NCBI RefSeq assembly: GCF_009856365.1
Contig: NZ_WMEX01000001.1
Coordinates: forward strand, 496,001-560,000
Direction: 5' to 3'
Length of the DNA: 64,000 nt
From: Vreelandella halophila
GTDB taxonomy: Bacteria; Pseudomonadota; Gammaproteobacteria; Pseudomonadales; Oleiphilaceae
How positions within the stretch are numbered: position 1 is the first letter of the stretch; each line of letters opens with the position of its first letter. The notes under the pieces were generated by a model, which made no database searches, was not told the origin of the DNA, and was given only the letters and a program-made list of their open reading frames with translations. Shown here piece by piece: positions 53,587 through 62,643 of the stretch. The position numbers were made by a program, and so were the translations under genes.

Positions 53587-54255
53587 ATGCTGGGGGCGCT
53601 CGATACCTACGCACTGCGGGACTTCGTGCCGGTCACACCCGAAGTGTGGTCCGGTCTGTTCGAGCGCCTCAACGGGCAGGTGTGGCCATGGCAGGGCCTG
53701 TTCCTCTTGCTCATGCTTTTCGCGCTCTGGCGGCTCCACCGGGGCGGCAGCGCCACCGCTGGGCTGGCGCTGGCGGCGTGCTGGTGCTGGTCCGCCGTCC
53801 AGTTCCAGTTTCTGCTGCACGCACCTCTGAACTGGGCAGCCAGCCTCATGGGGTGGGCCTTTATGGTTCAGGCGGTGCTGGTGTTCCTGGTGGGCCTTGG
53901 AGGCGGCTGGCGGTTCAGCGGCGGGTTGCGGGCGAAGCTGGGAGTCGTTCTGGTGCTGGCAGGCATCGTTGTACTGCCGGTGACCGGCCCATTGACGGGG
54001 CGCAGCTGGGCGGCGTTCGAGGTTGCCGGCACGGCGCCAACACCCACGGCCCTGGTAACGCTGGGCATGCTGCTCCTGGCACGCCCCATCAGCTGGGTGA
54101 CGGGGGTGATCCCCGTGCTCTGGCTGGTCTACAGCAGTGTGATCTGGTGGGTCAGTGGCTGGCTGCCGGGAGCGGTCGTGGCTCCCCTGGCTATTGGCAC
54201 TCTCGGAGTTGCCATGGGTGCCAGCCCTTGGTCCCGAGGCAGGGAACCGTCCTAG
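53587..54255 (+). CDS. Integral membrane protein, DUF6064 family
   Basis: This 222-residue protein has about six or seven hydrophobic helices and short loops. LFERLNGQVWPWQGLFLLL, then WCWSAVQFQFLLHAPLNWAA, matches the DUF6064 pattern as I recall it. Function unknown. It is directly downstream of the Tat aldo/keto reductase and convergent with the DUF72 gene (4-bp overlap of ends). Confidence 0.8.
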   Translation: MLGALDTYALRDFVPVTPEVWSGLFERLNGQVWPWQGLFLLLMLFALWRLHRGGSATAGLALAACWCWSAVQFQFLLHAPLNWAASLMGWAFMVQAVLVFLVGLGGGWRFSGGLRAKLGVVLVLAGIVVLPVTGPLTGRSWAAFEVAGTAPTPTALVTLGMLLLARPISWVTGVIPVLWLVYSSVIWWVSGWLPGAVVAPLAIGTLGVAMGASPWSRGREPS

Positions 54256-55094
54256 AACAACCCGATCTGAGGCGGTTCCGTGTTGATCGCCAGTTCTGCC
54301 AGCTCTGGCACCCGCTCCCCCAGCAGTTCATGCCAGAACGCAGCCAGTGCCAGGGCATCGCCATTGTCCGGCATGTGCATGAATATGTATGGATGCCGCC
54401 CCTCAGCAATCCATTCGCTCACCCGTTCCGCCCAGGGCGTCAGGAAAGGACGATTGCTCTCAAGGTCTGGATGGCCGATGTAGCGGACCACTGGTGGGGC
54501 ATCCACGGGCAGCAGGTGGATGGGAAGCCGGGGTTTGCGGCTCTGGGCTTCCCATGTTGCCTCGGATTCCGGTGTGGCGGTAAACAGCGCCCGGGTATCA
54601 AAGCACACCCGGGCGAGGTTGCGCTCGCGCAGGCCCCGGTTCAGCGCCTTCTCGGCATCCCCTTTTTCGAAGAAGGCGGGGTGCCGAACCTCGACCGCGC
54701 AGGTCAGGGGCGCGGGGAGAGCGTCCACGAAGCGCCAGAGGTTATCCAGTTGCTCCGGGCCGAAGTTCGGCGGTAACTGGAGCAGAAAGGGGCCCAGCAC
54801 GTCTGCAAGCGGTTCAAGGGGTGCCAGGAACTCCCGGACCGCAGTCTCTGAGCCGGTGAGCAGCCGGTCATGGCTGATTTCACGTGGAAACTTGAACAGG
54901 AACCGGAAGTCGTCGGGTACCTGGGAGCGCCATTGGGCACATTGTTCCCGGGTGGGTGTGGCGTAGAAAGTGGTATTGCCCTCGACGCAGCCGAACACCC
55001 GGCTGTAGCGTGCAAGTGGCGTTGCTCCCGGTGGGAGCAGGGTGTTCCAGCTGGGATCCTGCCACTGCGGGCAGCCGAGGGCGTAGTGGGTCAT
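54252..55094 (-). CDS. DUF72 domain-containing protein
   Basis: This TIM-barrel protein has about 280 residues. The typical opening YALGCPQWQDPSWNTLLPPG is present. VEGNTTFYATPTREQCAQWRSQVPDDFRFLFKFPREISHD, which I cite only as a region (about residues 33-72), is the DUF72 core. LLQLPPNFGPEQL and AVEVRHPAFF are further conserved parts. The biochemical role is not established. The start at 55094 is chosen for its match to the family N-terminus; 55130 is an alternative. Confidence 0.88.
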   Translation of the reverse strand: MTHYALGCPQWQDPSWNTLLPPGATPLARYSRVFGCVEGNTTFYATPTREQCAQWRSQVPDDFRFLFKFPREISHDRLLTGSETAVREFLAPLEPLADVLGPFLLQLPPNFGPEQLDNLWRFVDALPAPLTCAVEVRHPAFFEKGDAEKALNRGLRERNLARVCFDTRALFTATPESEATWEAQSRKPRLPIHLLPVDAPPVVRYIGHPDLESNRPFLTPWAERVSEWIAEGRHPYIFMHMPDNGDALALAAFWHELLGERVPELAELAINTEPPQIGLF

Positions 55095-55187
55095 GGCGCA
55101 CAGGGTAAACCAGAACATCGCGGCCATCACGGAGGGACGCGGGGTGCTCTGGCTTCTATACTGACGGTTTGAGGCTGTGGAGGCCCT

Positions 55188-55724
55188 ATGCTGGCGGATA
55201 TGACTGCAATGGAGATCGCCGGCCAGATTGTCGCGCTGGTCTCACTGGGCTTCTGCATCGCCGGGTTTGCCAGCACCCGGGATGATCGCCTGATGCTGCT
55301 GCTGATTGGCGCCAACGTGGCCTTCGCCCTCCAGTACGCGCTTTTCCAGAGCTGGACCGCCGCGGCACTGACGGTGCTGGTGATCCTGCGCATCCATCTG
55401 GCACAGCGCTTTCAGGGCAATGTCGCCGTGATGCTGGGCATGCTGGCGGTCAGTGGCGTGGCAGCGGTGCTCACCTGGCAGAGCTGGATCGACCTGTTCC
55501 CGATGACGGCGATGGTGCTGGGCACCGTGGGCATGTTCATGCTCCGGGGCATTCCCATGCGGCTTTTTCTGGCCGGAGCCGGGCTGGCCTGGATGGGCAA
55601 CAACATCGCCATCGGCTCGGTGGGCGCAACGCTCGCGGAGGCTCTTGTGGTGGTCACCAATTGTGTGACTATCCTGCGCCTGCAGCGGATGCGGCGGCGT
55701 TACCCGGATGTGGAGTTGCCCTGA
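55188..55724 (+). CDS. YgjV-family inner membrane protein
   Basis: This 178-residue protein has five or six TM helices. The N-terminal helix AMEIAGQIVALVSLGFCIAGFASTR, then LLIGANVAFALQYALFQSWTAAA, is typical of the YgjV (bacterial inner membrane protein) family. The C-terminal tail is basic (RMRRRYPD). Function unknown. It is divergent from the DUF72 gene. Confidence 0.85.
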   Translation: MLADMTAMEIAGQIVALVSLGFCIAGFASTRDDRLMLLLIGANVAFALQYALFQSWTAAALTVLVILRIHLAQRFQGNVAVMLGMLAVSGVAAVLTWQSWIDLFPMTAMVLGTVGMFMLRGIPMRLFLAGAGLAWMGNNIAIGSVGATLAEALVVVTNCVTILRLQRMRRRYPDVELP

Positions 55725-55756
55725 GTCCTGCTGCGATCAGCGAGGTGTTCTCGGCC

Positions 55757-56419
55757 TCAGGCGCTGCCGAAGAAGCGCTCCAGTACACCGGCCTGGCGTA
55801 ATCCCGGAACCGGGAGGTTGGCATGTTCGTCCATCGCGCGCCGCCAGTAGTGCTCGGGGTCGTCCATGGTGGCTGCCTGTTCCCGTTCGGCCGTGCTGAA
55901 GGAGTTATGCTCGCCACTGAAGCCCGCCTCGATGAGGTCGAGGGTCCAGAGGTAGATCGTTGAACGGACCAGGCGCAACAGGTCGGAGTAGGTCTCGCGG
56001 TTGATCGTGAGCGCCAGGTCGGTGGTCAGATTGACCCGGGTCTGCAGTTCACGCATCGCTTCCGCGGAGAGAGCATGCTGAATGTAGCTGTCCTTGCGGT
56101 AACGGAGGCAGGTTTTCTCCAGGCTGCGGACACCGTCCCTCAGATCCATATGCGCTTCCCTGCGGTTCTGTTCCTCGCTGACGGGGGCGGGAATCCAGCC
56201 GTACTGGGGCGACCGTGTCATCAGGTGGCCGGGGAGATTCCGCCGGTAGTCAGGCAGGTCCACTTCCTCGCTGTAACCGGCAAACTCGTTCTGGAGCCAG
56301 CTTCCCATCCTGCGATTGCGGAGCATCAGCGACAGAGTGATCGAGGCGGGCAGGACCTCCTCGAGCGGGTCCTGAGGGTCCCTGACGCGCTGTTCCAGTG
56401 CATCGACCGGTGCTCCCAT
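55757..56419 (-). CDS. AbiTii-domain protein (possible phage-defence or stress protein)
   Basis: This 220-residue soluble protein matches the AbiTii pattern as I remember it. It has GSWLQNEFAGYSEEVDLPDY (about 39-58) near the N-terminus, a conserved middle with LRDGVRSLEK, and a C-terminal VRSTIYLWTLDLIEAGFSG (about 154-172) followed by FSTAE. AbiTii domains occur in proteins linked to abortive infection. Here it stands alone, with no neighbouring defence gene. A strong AGAAGGAGAGG site precedes the ATG. Confidence 0.72.
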   Translation of the reverse strand: MGAPVDALEQRVRDPQDPLEEVLPASITLSLMLRNRRMGSWLQNEFAGYSEEVDLPDYRRNLPGHLMTRSPQYGWIPAPVSEEQNRREAHMDLRDGVRSLEKTCLRYRKDSYIQHALSAEAMRELQTRVNLTTDLALTINRETYSDLLRLVRSTIYLWTLDLIEAGFSGEHNSFSTAEREQAATMDDPEHYWRRAMDEHANLPVPGLRQAGVLERFFGSA

Positions 56420-56582
56420 GGTGCCTCTCCTTCTGGTTCCCTGTTTGTTGTTTTAACGCAGACCTGACAGGGTCATCCAGCTTGATGAATGTCACAGTCT
56501 TCAAGCTAGGTTACCGGGGCGGAAGGTGCAACTGAACAGATGTTGAGCATCGGTAACACTGTGTCACCGATGCGCTGGGCGC

Positions 56583-57578
56583 TCAGGTGGAGAGGTTCCC
56601 GAGCGCGTCGGCCGCGATGCCGAATGAGTGCTTACGGGCGTCGTGATCGTGGATCTGGCCGGTCAGGATCAGCTCGTCCGAGCCGGTGCGTTCCAGGAAG
56701 GCCTTCAGCCAGCGCTCCACCGTCTCCGGCGAACCGACGGCTGACTCTTTCAGGGCGTGACGGGCAGTGCCGAGTTCGGCCCGGCTGCCCAGGCTGTCAG
56801 GGTCATCCACTGGAGGCTGGAGTGGTCCAGGGGTCCCCCGCCGCAGGGCAATGAACTGCTGTTCCATGGAGGTCATGAGCCGGCGGCCTTCCATGTCCGT
56901 ATCCGCGGCGAAAACGTTGGCGGCGGCCGCTACATAGGGCCTGGCCAGGCGTTCCGATGGCTGGAACTGCTCGCGATAGACCCGGATGGCTTCGTCCAGC
57001 ATGTCCGGTGCGAAGTGGGAGGCAAAGGCATAGGGCAGCCCCAGCGCCGCCGCCAGCTGGGCTCCGAAAAGGCTGGAGCCGAGGATCCAGACGGGCACCC
57101 GGGTACCGGCGCCTGGAACGGCCTGAACACGCTGGCCCGGCTGTACTGGTTCCAGGAAATGCAGCAGCTCCTGTACTTCCTGCGGGAAGCGGTTGGCCGC
57201 CGAATGATGGTCCCGGCGCAGGGCGCGCAGGGTTTCCTGATCGGTACCCGGAGCGCGCCCCAGGCCGAGGTCCACGCGCCCGGGGTAGAGGCTCTCCAGA
57301 GTGCCGAACTGTTCCGCCACCACCAGCGGCGCATGGTTGGGGAGCATCATTCCGGCGGCTCCCACTCCGATGCTGCTGGTATTGGCGGCGATGTGGCCCA
57401 GCGCCACCGGCGTGGCCGCGCTGGCGATACCGGTCATGTTGTGGTGCTCCGCCATCCAGAACCGGCTGTACCCAAGGGACTCGGCGTGTTGGGCCAGATC
57501 GGCCGCGTTGAGCAGTGCCTGCCGCGGCGTGCTGCCTTCATTCACGGGGGCGAGATCGAGCAGGGAATAGCGCGTCAT
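56583..57578 (-). CDS. LLM-class flavin-dependent oxidoreductase (luciferase-like monooxygenase)
   Basis: This 331-residue protein has a bacterial luciferase fold. [19 protein letters not shown] at the start, [37 protein letters not shown] and [12 protein letters not shown] are characteristic of the YhbW/MsnO8-like group, which uses reduced FMN. Substrate unknown. AGGAGCGACC precedes the ATG. Confidence 0.92.
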   Translation of the reverse strand: MTRYSLLDLAPVNEGSTPRQALLNAADLAQHAESLGYSRFWMAEHHNMTGIASAATPVALGHIAANTSSIGVGAAGMMLPNHAPLVVAEQFGTLESLYPGRVDLGLGRAPGTDQETLRALRRDHHSAANRFPQEVQELLHFLEPVQPGQRVQAVPGAGTRVPVWILGSSLFGAQLAAALGLPYAFASHFAPDMLDEAIRVYREQFQPSERLARPYVAAAANVFAADTDMEGRRLMTSMEQQFIALRRGTPGPLQPPVDDPDSLGSRAELGTARHALKESAVGSPETVERWLKAFLERTGSDELILTGQIHDHDARKHSFGIAADALGNLST

Positions 57579-57747
57579 GGTCGCTCCTGATACGGGTTCA
57601 GGTCACACAGTAGCGAGCCGGTACCGTTGCCGGCAATACGGGGTTGCCGGCGGGCTTCGCAACGGCCTTCAGCGTCTGTAGTATGCCCCTGTTTTCCAGC
57701 GTGGCCCGAGTGAGCCCCGATCGAACCGGCTTTAAGGAGTGCGTGCA

Positions 57748-59571
57748 TTGGATTTCCTGCTGGAAGTAACCCTGTTCCTGCTGGCGGCGGTGATTGCCGT
57801 GCCCATTTTCCAGTGGCTGGGGTTCGGAGCCGTGCTCGGGTACCTGGTTGCCGGTGTCATCATGGGCCCGTCACTGTTCAGTGTGATCGACGATGTCGAG
57901 AGTATGCTGCGCTTCGCCAAGATCGGGGTGGTGCTGCTGCTGTTTCTCGTGGGGCTGGAGCTGGCGCCGCAACGGCTCTGGGTGATGCGCAGGAACATCT
58001 TCGGTCAGGGGATGGCCGGCGTGCTTGTGTGTGCCATCCCGATGGGCGTAGTCGCCTGGGCCGGATTCGGTCTGGACTGGCAGACGTCGCTGATCATCGC
58101 GCTGGGTCTGGCGTTCTCCTCCACGGCCTTCGCCATGCAGGTGCTCTCCGAGCATAATGAGCTTTCCTCGCTCCATGGCCGCAGCGCCTTTGCCATGCTG
58201 CTGTTCAAGTACATTGCGCTGCTGCCGCTGCTGGCTGCGATTCCGCTCATGGGTGAGGGCAGTACCGCGTCCATGGACCCGCTCGGAATCGCCCAGGCCA
58301 TTGCCCGCACCCTGGTGGTGCTGGTCGCGGTGATCGTTGGCGGCCACTACCTGCTGCGGCCGGTTTTCCGCACGGTGGCGCGCATCGGTGCACGCGAGAC
58401 CTTCACCGCTACCGCGCTGCTGGTGGTGCTCGGGGTGTCCCAGATCCTGAAGATGGCCGGCATGCCCATGGAGCTGGGGGCCTTTCTGGCCGGCGTACTG
58501 CTGGCGGACTCCGAATACCGGCATGAGATCCATCTCTCCATCGAGCCGTTCAAGGGGCTGCTGATGGGGCTTTTCTTCATGTCCGTGGGCATGTCGGCCG
58601 ATCTGCACATGCTGGCGGATATGCCCGGGCTGGTGTTCGGTATCACTGGCGGGGTGCTGCTGCTCAAGATCACCGTTCTCTATGCTGTCGGGCGGCTTGG
58701 TGGGCTCGATGACAAGGGCAGCAGGGCACTCGCCGCACTCATGCCCCAGGGTGGTGAGCTGGCGTTCGTGCTGTTCTCCATGGCCATGACCTACGGGGTC
58801 ATGAGCGAGTCCGTGACCGACGTATTGTTTGCGGTGGTGATCCTCACCATGGCCGCCACGCCCTTCACCTTCCTTTTCAATCGTCGGATTCTGGATCCGA
58901 TGCTGGCCACCTCGGAGATCGACGATCGGCCCTATGATTCGGTGGGAGAGGATGAGGAAAAGCCCAAGGTTCTGATCTGCGGCTTCGGGGGCTTTGGCCA
59001 GATGGTGGGCCGACTGCTGCACAGCGCCGAGATCCCGTTCTCCGCGCTGGATGCCAACCCCCTGCAGGTTGATTTCATCCGCCGTTACGGGCACCGCATC
59101 TACTATGGCGACCCGGCACGCGTGGACCTGCTGACAACCGCAGGCGCCCGGGATGCACAGGCCATCATTGTCGCGGTGGAGAATGCGGAGTACTCCATGC
59201 GCATCGTGGACCATGTCCGGCGCAACTTCCCGACCGTTCCGGTCTACGCCCGCGCGCGCAACCGCCAGCACGCCTGGCGCCTGATGGATCTCGGCTGCCG
59301 GGTGATCACTCGCGAGACCCTGTCGGGCAGCATGCACATGGGCGAGCAGCTGCTGCAGATCTTCGGCTGGGATGAGGATGAGGCCCGCGAAGCGGTGCAG
59401 GTCTTCCGGGATCACGATGAGGAGGAGTTGCGCAAGTACTACGCCATCCACCAGGAGAAGGGCAGCCGTAACCCCAGTGACCAGGAAATCATCGACGAAC
59501 TGGAGGGGCTGTTCCAGTCGGACGAGGCGGAATCCATCGATCCGGACAGTCTTCAGCACTCGAGCAGCTGA
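57748..59571 (+). CDS. CPA2-type cation:proton antiporter with TrkA-N domain (KefB/KefC-like)
   Basis: The protein has about 607 residues. Twelve or so TM helices (about 1-380) form the Na/H exchanger domain, with FGAVLGYLVAGVIMGP, ALGLAFSSTAFAMQVL and ALMPQGGELAFVLF. A cytoplasmic Rossmann TrkA-N domain starts at VLICGFGGFGQMVGRLL. The C-terminus is acidic. The start codon is most likely TTG at 57748, because AAGGAG (57734-57739) sits 8 nt before it; the GTG at 57739 overlaps the ribosome site itself. It probably exchanges K+ or Na+ for protons. Confidence 0.93.
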   Translation: MDFLLEVTLFLLAAVIAVPIFQWLGFGAVLGYLVAGVIMGPSLFSVIDDVESMLRFAKIGVVLLLFLVGLELAPQRLWVMRRNIFGQGMAGVLVCAIPMGVVAWAGFGLDWQTSLIIALGLAFSSTAFAMQVLSEHNELSSLHGRSAFAMLLFKYIALLPLLAAIPLMGEGSTASMDPLGIAQAIARTLVVLVAVIVGGHYLLRPVFRTVARIGARETFTATALLVVLGVSQILKMAGMPMELGAFLAGVLLADSEYRHEIHLSIEPFKGLLMGLFFMSVGMSADLHMLADMPGLVFGITGGVLLLKITVLYAVGRLGGLDDKGSRALAALMPQGGELAFVLFSMAMTYGVMSESVTDVLFAVVILTMAATPFTFLFNRRILDPMLATSEIDDRPYDSVGEDEEKPKVLICGFGGFGQMVGRLLHSAEIPFSALDANPLQVDFIRRYGHRIYYGDPARVDLLTTAGARDAQAIIVAVENAEYSMRIVDHVRRNFPTVPVYARARNRQHAWRLMDLGCRVITRETLSGSMHMGEQLLQIFGWDEDEAREAVQVFRDHDEEELRKYYAIHQEKGSRNPSDQEIIDELEGLFQSDEAESIDPDSLQHSSS

Positions 59572-59620
59572 CCCCGTCTCCTGAAGTGTCTTGAATCTGT
59601 TGCTGCTTTCGTTCAGTTTT

Positions 59621-59641
59621 GCACAACAATAAGCACAACAA
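59621..59641 (+). repeat. Short direct repeat ahead of the FAD dehydrogenase gene
   Basis: GCACAACAA occurs twice, separated by TAA, ending 11 bp before the ATG at 59652. It overlaps the 5' leader; significance unknown. Confidence 0.5.
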
Positions 59642-59651
59642 CGAGGTAGTT

Positions 59652-61310
59652 ATGGCTCAGGATGCGGATGTCATTGTGGTCGGCGCCGGCCTTGCGGGAC
59701 TGGTGGCGGCGACGGAGCTGGCCGATGCGGGCCGGCGTGTTCTGATTGTGGAACAGGAGTCCGAACAGAATCTGGGTGGTCAGGCGTATTGGTCGCTGGG
59801 TGGGCTGCTGTTCGTCGATTCGCCCGAACAGCGGCGCATGGGTATCAAGGACTCCCCGGAACTGGCGTGGCAGGACTGGTTGGGTACGGCCGGCTTTGAC
59901 CGGGGCGAGGATTACTGGCCGCGCCGTGTTGCCGAGGCGTACGTGAACTTCGCCGCGGGTGAGAAGCGCGCCTGGCTGCGCGAGATGGGCCATCGTGTCT
60001 TTCCGGTGCTGGGCTGGGCCGAGCGGGGTGGTTATGATGCCTGCGGTCACGGCAATTCCGTACCCCGGTTCCACATCACCTGGGGGACAGGCCCCGGTAT
60101 TGTTGAGCCCTTTGAAAGGCGGGCCAGGGAAGCGGAGGCCCGGGGGCTGATCCGGTTCTGCTGGCGTCATCGTGTGGACGAGCTGCTGACCACTGGCGAC
60201 CATGTGGATGGTGTGCGTGGCAGTGTGCTGGCTGATGACCGGGCCGAGCGGGGCGTTGAGACCAACCGGGAGGAGAAGGATGACTTCGAGTTCCGGGCCC
60301 AGGCCGTGATCGTGGCCTCGGGGGGCATTGGCGGCAATCATGAGATGGTGCGCCGCAACTGGCCGGAACGGCTCGGGCGCCCGCCCCAGCGTATGGTCAG
60401 TGGGGTGCCGGCCCATGTGGACGGGCGCATGATCGATATCACCGAGGCTGCCGGCGCGCGCGTGATCAACCCGGATCGGATGTGGCACTACGTTGAGGGC
60501 ATCCAGAACTGGAATTCCATCTGGCCGAACCACGGCATCCGCATCCTTCCCGGTCCGTCCTCCCTCTGGTTCGATGCCACCGGCCGGCGTTTCCCCGCGC
60601 CCCTGTATCCCGGCTCGGATACCCTGGGGCAACTGGAGTACATCCAGTCCACCGGCTACGACTACAGCTGGTTCATCCTGGACCAGAGCATCATCAAACG
60701 TGAGTTTGCCCTTTCAGGTTCCGAGCAGAACCCGGACATTACCGGCAAGAGCTGGGCACAGACCCTGAAGCGGCCCTTCGGCAGGAAAGGTACTGGCCCT
60801 GTTGAGGCCTTCAAGGAGAACGGGGTGGACTTCGTGGCCCGGGACAATATCGAGGATCTGGTTAAGGGGATGAACGAACTCAGTGGCGACCACCTGCTGG
60901 ACCCGGCGGACATCCGCCGCCAGATCGAGGCGCGCGACCGGCAGCTGACTAACCCCTTCACCAAGGATTTCCAGGTCATGGCCATGCACAATGCCCGGAA
61001 ATTCTCCGGTGACAAGATGGTGCGCACGGCCAAGCCGCACCGGATGCTGGACCCGGCCCACGGCCCCCTGATCGCGGTGCGGCTGAATATCCTGACGCGC
61101 AAGACACTGGGCGGCCTGGAAACGGACCTGGAGGCCCAGGTTCTCAACGAACAGGGTGAGCGTATCCCCGGCCTCTATGCAGTGGGGGAGGCGGCCGGCT
61201 TCGGTGGCGGCGGCATGCACGGTTACCGTGCGCTGGAAGGCACCTTCCTGGGTGGTTGCCTGTTCTCGGGCCGTAATGCGGGGCGGGCCGCGGCGAAAGC
61301 CGTCATCTGA
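59652..61310 (+). CDS. FAD-binding dehydrogenase (3-ketosteroid dehydrogenase/flavocytochrome-like)
   Basis: The protein has about 552 residues. It is in the FAD-dependent oxidoreductase 2 superfamily. The FAD-binding motif VVGAGLAGLVAATELADAGRRVLIVEQE is at residues 7-34. A middle substrate domain follows, and the C-terminal FAD segment LYAVGEAAGFGGGGMHGYRALEGTFLGGCL closes the fold. The start at 59652 is preferred to the ATG at 59619, since the latter adds an Asn/Lys-rich leader encoded by a direct repeat. Substrate unknown. Confidence 0.9.
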   Translation: MAQDADVIVVGAGLAGLVAATELADAGRRVLIVEQESEQNLGGQAYWSLGGLLFVDSPEQRRMGIKDSPELAWQDWLGTAGFDRGEDYWPRRVAEAYVNFAAGEKRAWLREMGHRVFPVLGWAERGGYDACGHGNSVPRFHITWGTGPGIVEPFERRAREAEARGLIRFCWRHRVDELLTTGDHVDGVRGSVLADDRAERGVETNREEKDDFEFRAQAVIVASGGIGGNHEMVRRNWPERLGRPPQRMVSGVPAHVDGRMIDITEAAGARVINPDRMWHYVEGIQNWNSIWPNHGIRILPGPSSLWFDATGRRFPAPLYPGSDTLGQLEYIQSTGYDYSWFILDQSIIKREFALSGSEQNPDITGKSWAQTLKRPFGRKGTGPVEAFKENGVDFVARDNIEDLVKGMNELSGDHLLDPADIRRQIEARDRQLTNPFTKDFQVMAMHNARKFSGDKMVRTAKPHRMLDPAHGPLIAVRLNILTRKTLGGLETDLEAQVLNEQGERIPGLYAVGEAAGFGGGGMHGYRALEGTFLGGCLFSGRNAGRAAAKAVI

Positions 61311-61500
61311 CCGGGAGGTCGCGGCACAGGCCGCACTCGCCCTCACTCTGTTCCTCGGTTGCACCACCGCTCTCAACATAGCGCAGGCGGTGGCGGGCCC
61401 GACCGCGATTGGCGCTTACCTGGTAGCGCCGCGGCTCGTGTCGCTGCTCCGCTTCATCCTGTTGCGCCGGTACGGCGTCTGTTTCTTCAGGTTCAGTCAT
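61303..61500 (-). CDS. Small CxxC protein coupled to the SO_0444-type permease
   Basis: This is a 65-residue hydrophilic protein with an acidic N-terminus, a basic middle (RYQVSANRGRARHRLRY) and a CGLC pair near the end. Its ATG lies inside the stop region of the permease gene (8-bp overlap ATGACTGA), which suggests translational coupling. The codons look ordinary for this genome. The 3' end overlaps the FAD dehydrogenase gene by 8 bp. A metal-binding helper is possible, but the family is not recognised. Confidence 0.5.
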   Translation of the reverse strand: MTEPEETDAVPAQQDEAEQRHEPRRYQVSANRGRARHRLRYVESGGATEEQSEGECGLCRDLPVR

Positions 61501-62554
61501 CGTGGGTCTCCCTGATGAGAGTGCGCCGGAGCCAGGGCACGGCCATTATCACCAGAAGGGCGAGAGCGCTCCATTCCAGCCAGGCGGGAATCCATTCCTG
61601 AACCCCCTGGACCGAGCCCTGGATGTCCAGGTTAAAGCCGGCAATGACGGCGTCGGTCGCCAGCCCCGCTGCAACGGTGCTCACCACGATGCCGGTGAGG
61701 TAGAGGAGCAGTGCCCCGGTGCCCATTTCTCGCTGGAAAATGCTGAGAGTGGCCAGGCTGGTTACAGGGCCGGCGAGCATCAGAACCAGTGCGGTGCCGG
61801 GGGATAGCCCTTCCAGCATCAGGGCTGCCGCAATCGGGGTGGTTGCGGCGGCGCACAGGTAAAGGGGGACGCCGATCAGCGCCATCAGCAGCATGGGGCC
61901 GATGCCGCTGCCCAGCACCGCCAGCCCCTGGGGCGGCGTCAGCGTGATCAAAAGGCCGGCCACGGCCAGGCCAATGGCAATCCAGACGCTGATGTCGTCG
62001 AGCATCTCGGTGAACGCGTAGCGCAGGCCGTGGCGCAGCCCCGGGGCTGTTTCATCGGCGTCCGCCATAACATCGCCGCCGTCACAGCCGGAGGAGCAGC
62101 AACCGGAGTTGCAGGCTGCCTCCGCGGGTTCCGCGGCGGTTGCACCGCCGTGGCTCAGGGCGGTAAGCAGGCCGGTACTGATCGCTGCGATAACTGCGCC
62201 CAGCGCCCTGGCCACCATCATGAAGGGACCCATCAGCACAAAGGTGAGTGAGAGTGAATCAACGCCCGCGCCCGGCGTACCCACCAGGAAGGAGGTGGTC
62301 GGGCCGCGCCCGGCGCCACCCCGGTAGAGCGCCAGCGCGGTCGGAATGGCGCCACAGGAGCACATGGGCAGGGGAACACCCAGAACGGCACCCCGCAGGA
62401 TGGGCCGGATACCGTCGCCGCTGAGCCACTGCCGGATGCGCGCCCGGGGCACCAGGCCGCGCACCAGCCCCGCCACCAGCAGGCCCAACAGCAGCCAGGG
62501 AGCGGCGAGCAGCGTCATCTCAACAATCGCGAACACAAGTTCCTTCATACCCAC
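61493..62554 (-). CDS. Permease of the SO_0444 family (Cu/Zn efflux)
   Basis: This 353-residue membrane protein has eight or more TM helices. The metal motif in VPLPMCSCGAIPTALALYRGG and the block SFLVGTPGAGVDSLSL identify the permease (DUF318) group. A Cys-rich cytoplasmic loop (CNSGCCSSGC, about residues 147-156) is likely to bind soft metals. The Shewanella homolog SO_0444 exports Cu/Zn. ATGs at 62554 and 62548 are both possible. It is divergent from pyrG. Confidence 0.9.
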   Translation of the reverse strand: MGMKELVFAIVEMTLLAAPWLLLGLLVAGLVRGLVPRARIRQWLSGDGIRPILRGAVLGVPLPMCSCGAIPTALALYRGGAGRGPTTSFLVGTPGAGVDSLSLTFVLMGPFMMVARALGAVIAAISTGLLTALSHGGATAAEPAEAACNSGCCSSGCDGGDVMADADETAPGLRHGLRYAFTEMLDDISVWIAIGLAVAGLLITLTPPQGLAVLGSGIGPMLLMALIGVPLYLCAAATTPIAAALMLEGLSPGTALVLMLAGPVTSLATLSIFQREMGTGALLLYLTGIVVSTVAAGLATDAVIAGFNLDIQGSVQGVQEWIPAWLEWSALALLVIMAVPWLRRTLIRETHDD

Positions 62555-62643
62555 AGTATAGAGGTCGGCATGCCGTTATGGTGTAGCGCCTTTTGCAAAT
62601 TGAGGCTCGACCCCCTTTCTGGTAGCCTGTCATCCCATCTTGA

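Noticed and set aside
57871-59559. 562-codon frame antisense to the KefB/KefC-type antiporter
   Set aside because: His/Gln-rich product typical of the reverse complement of a membrane protein gene; no ribosome site or motif.
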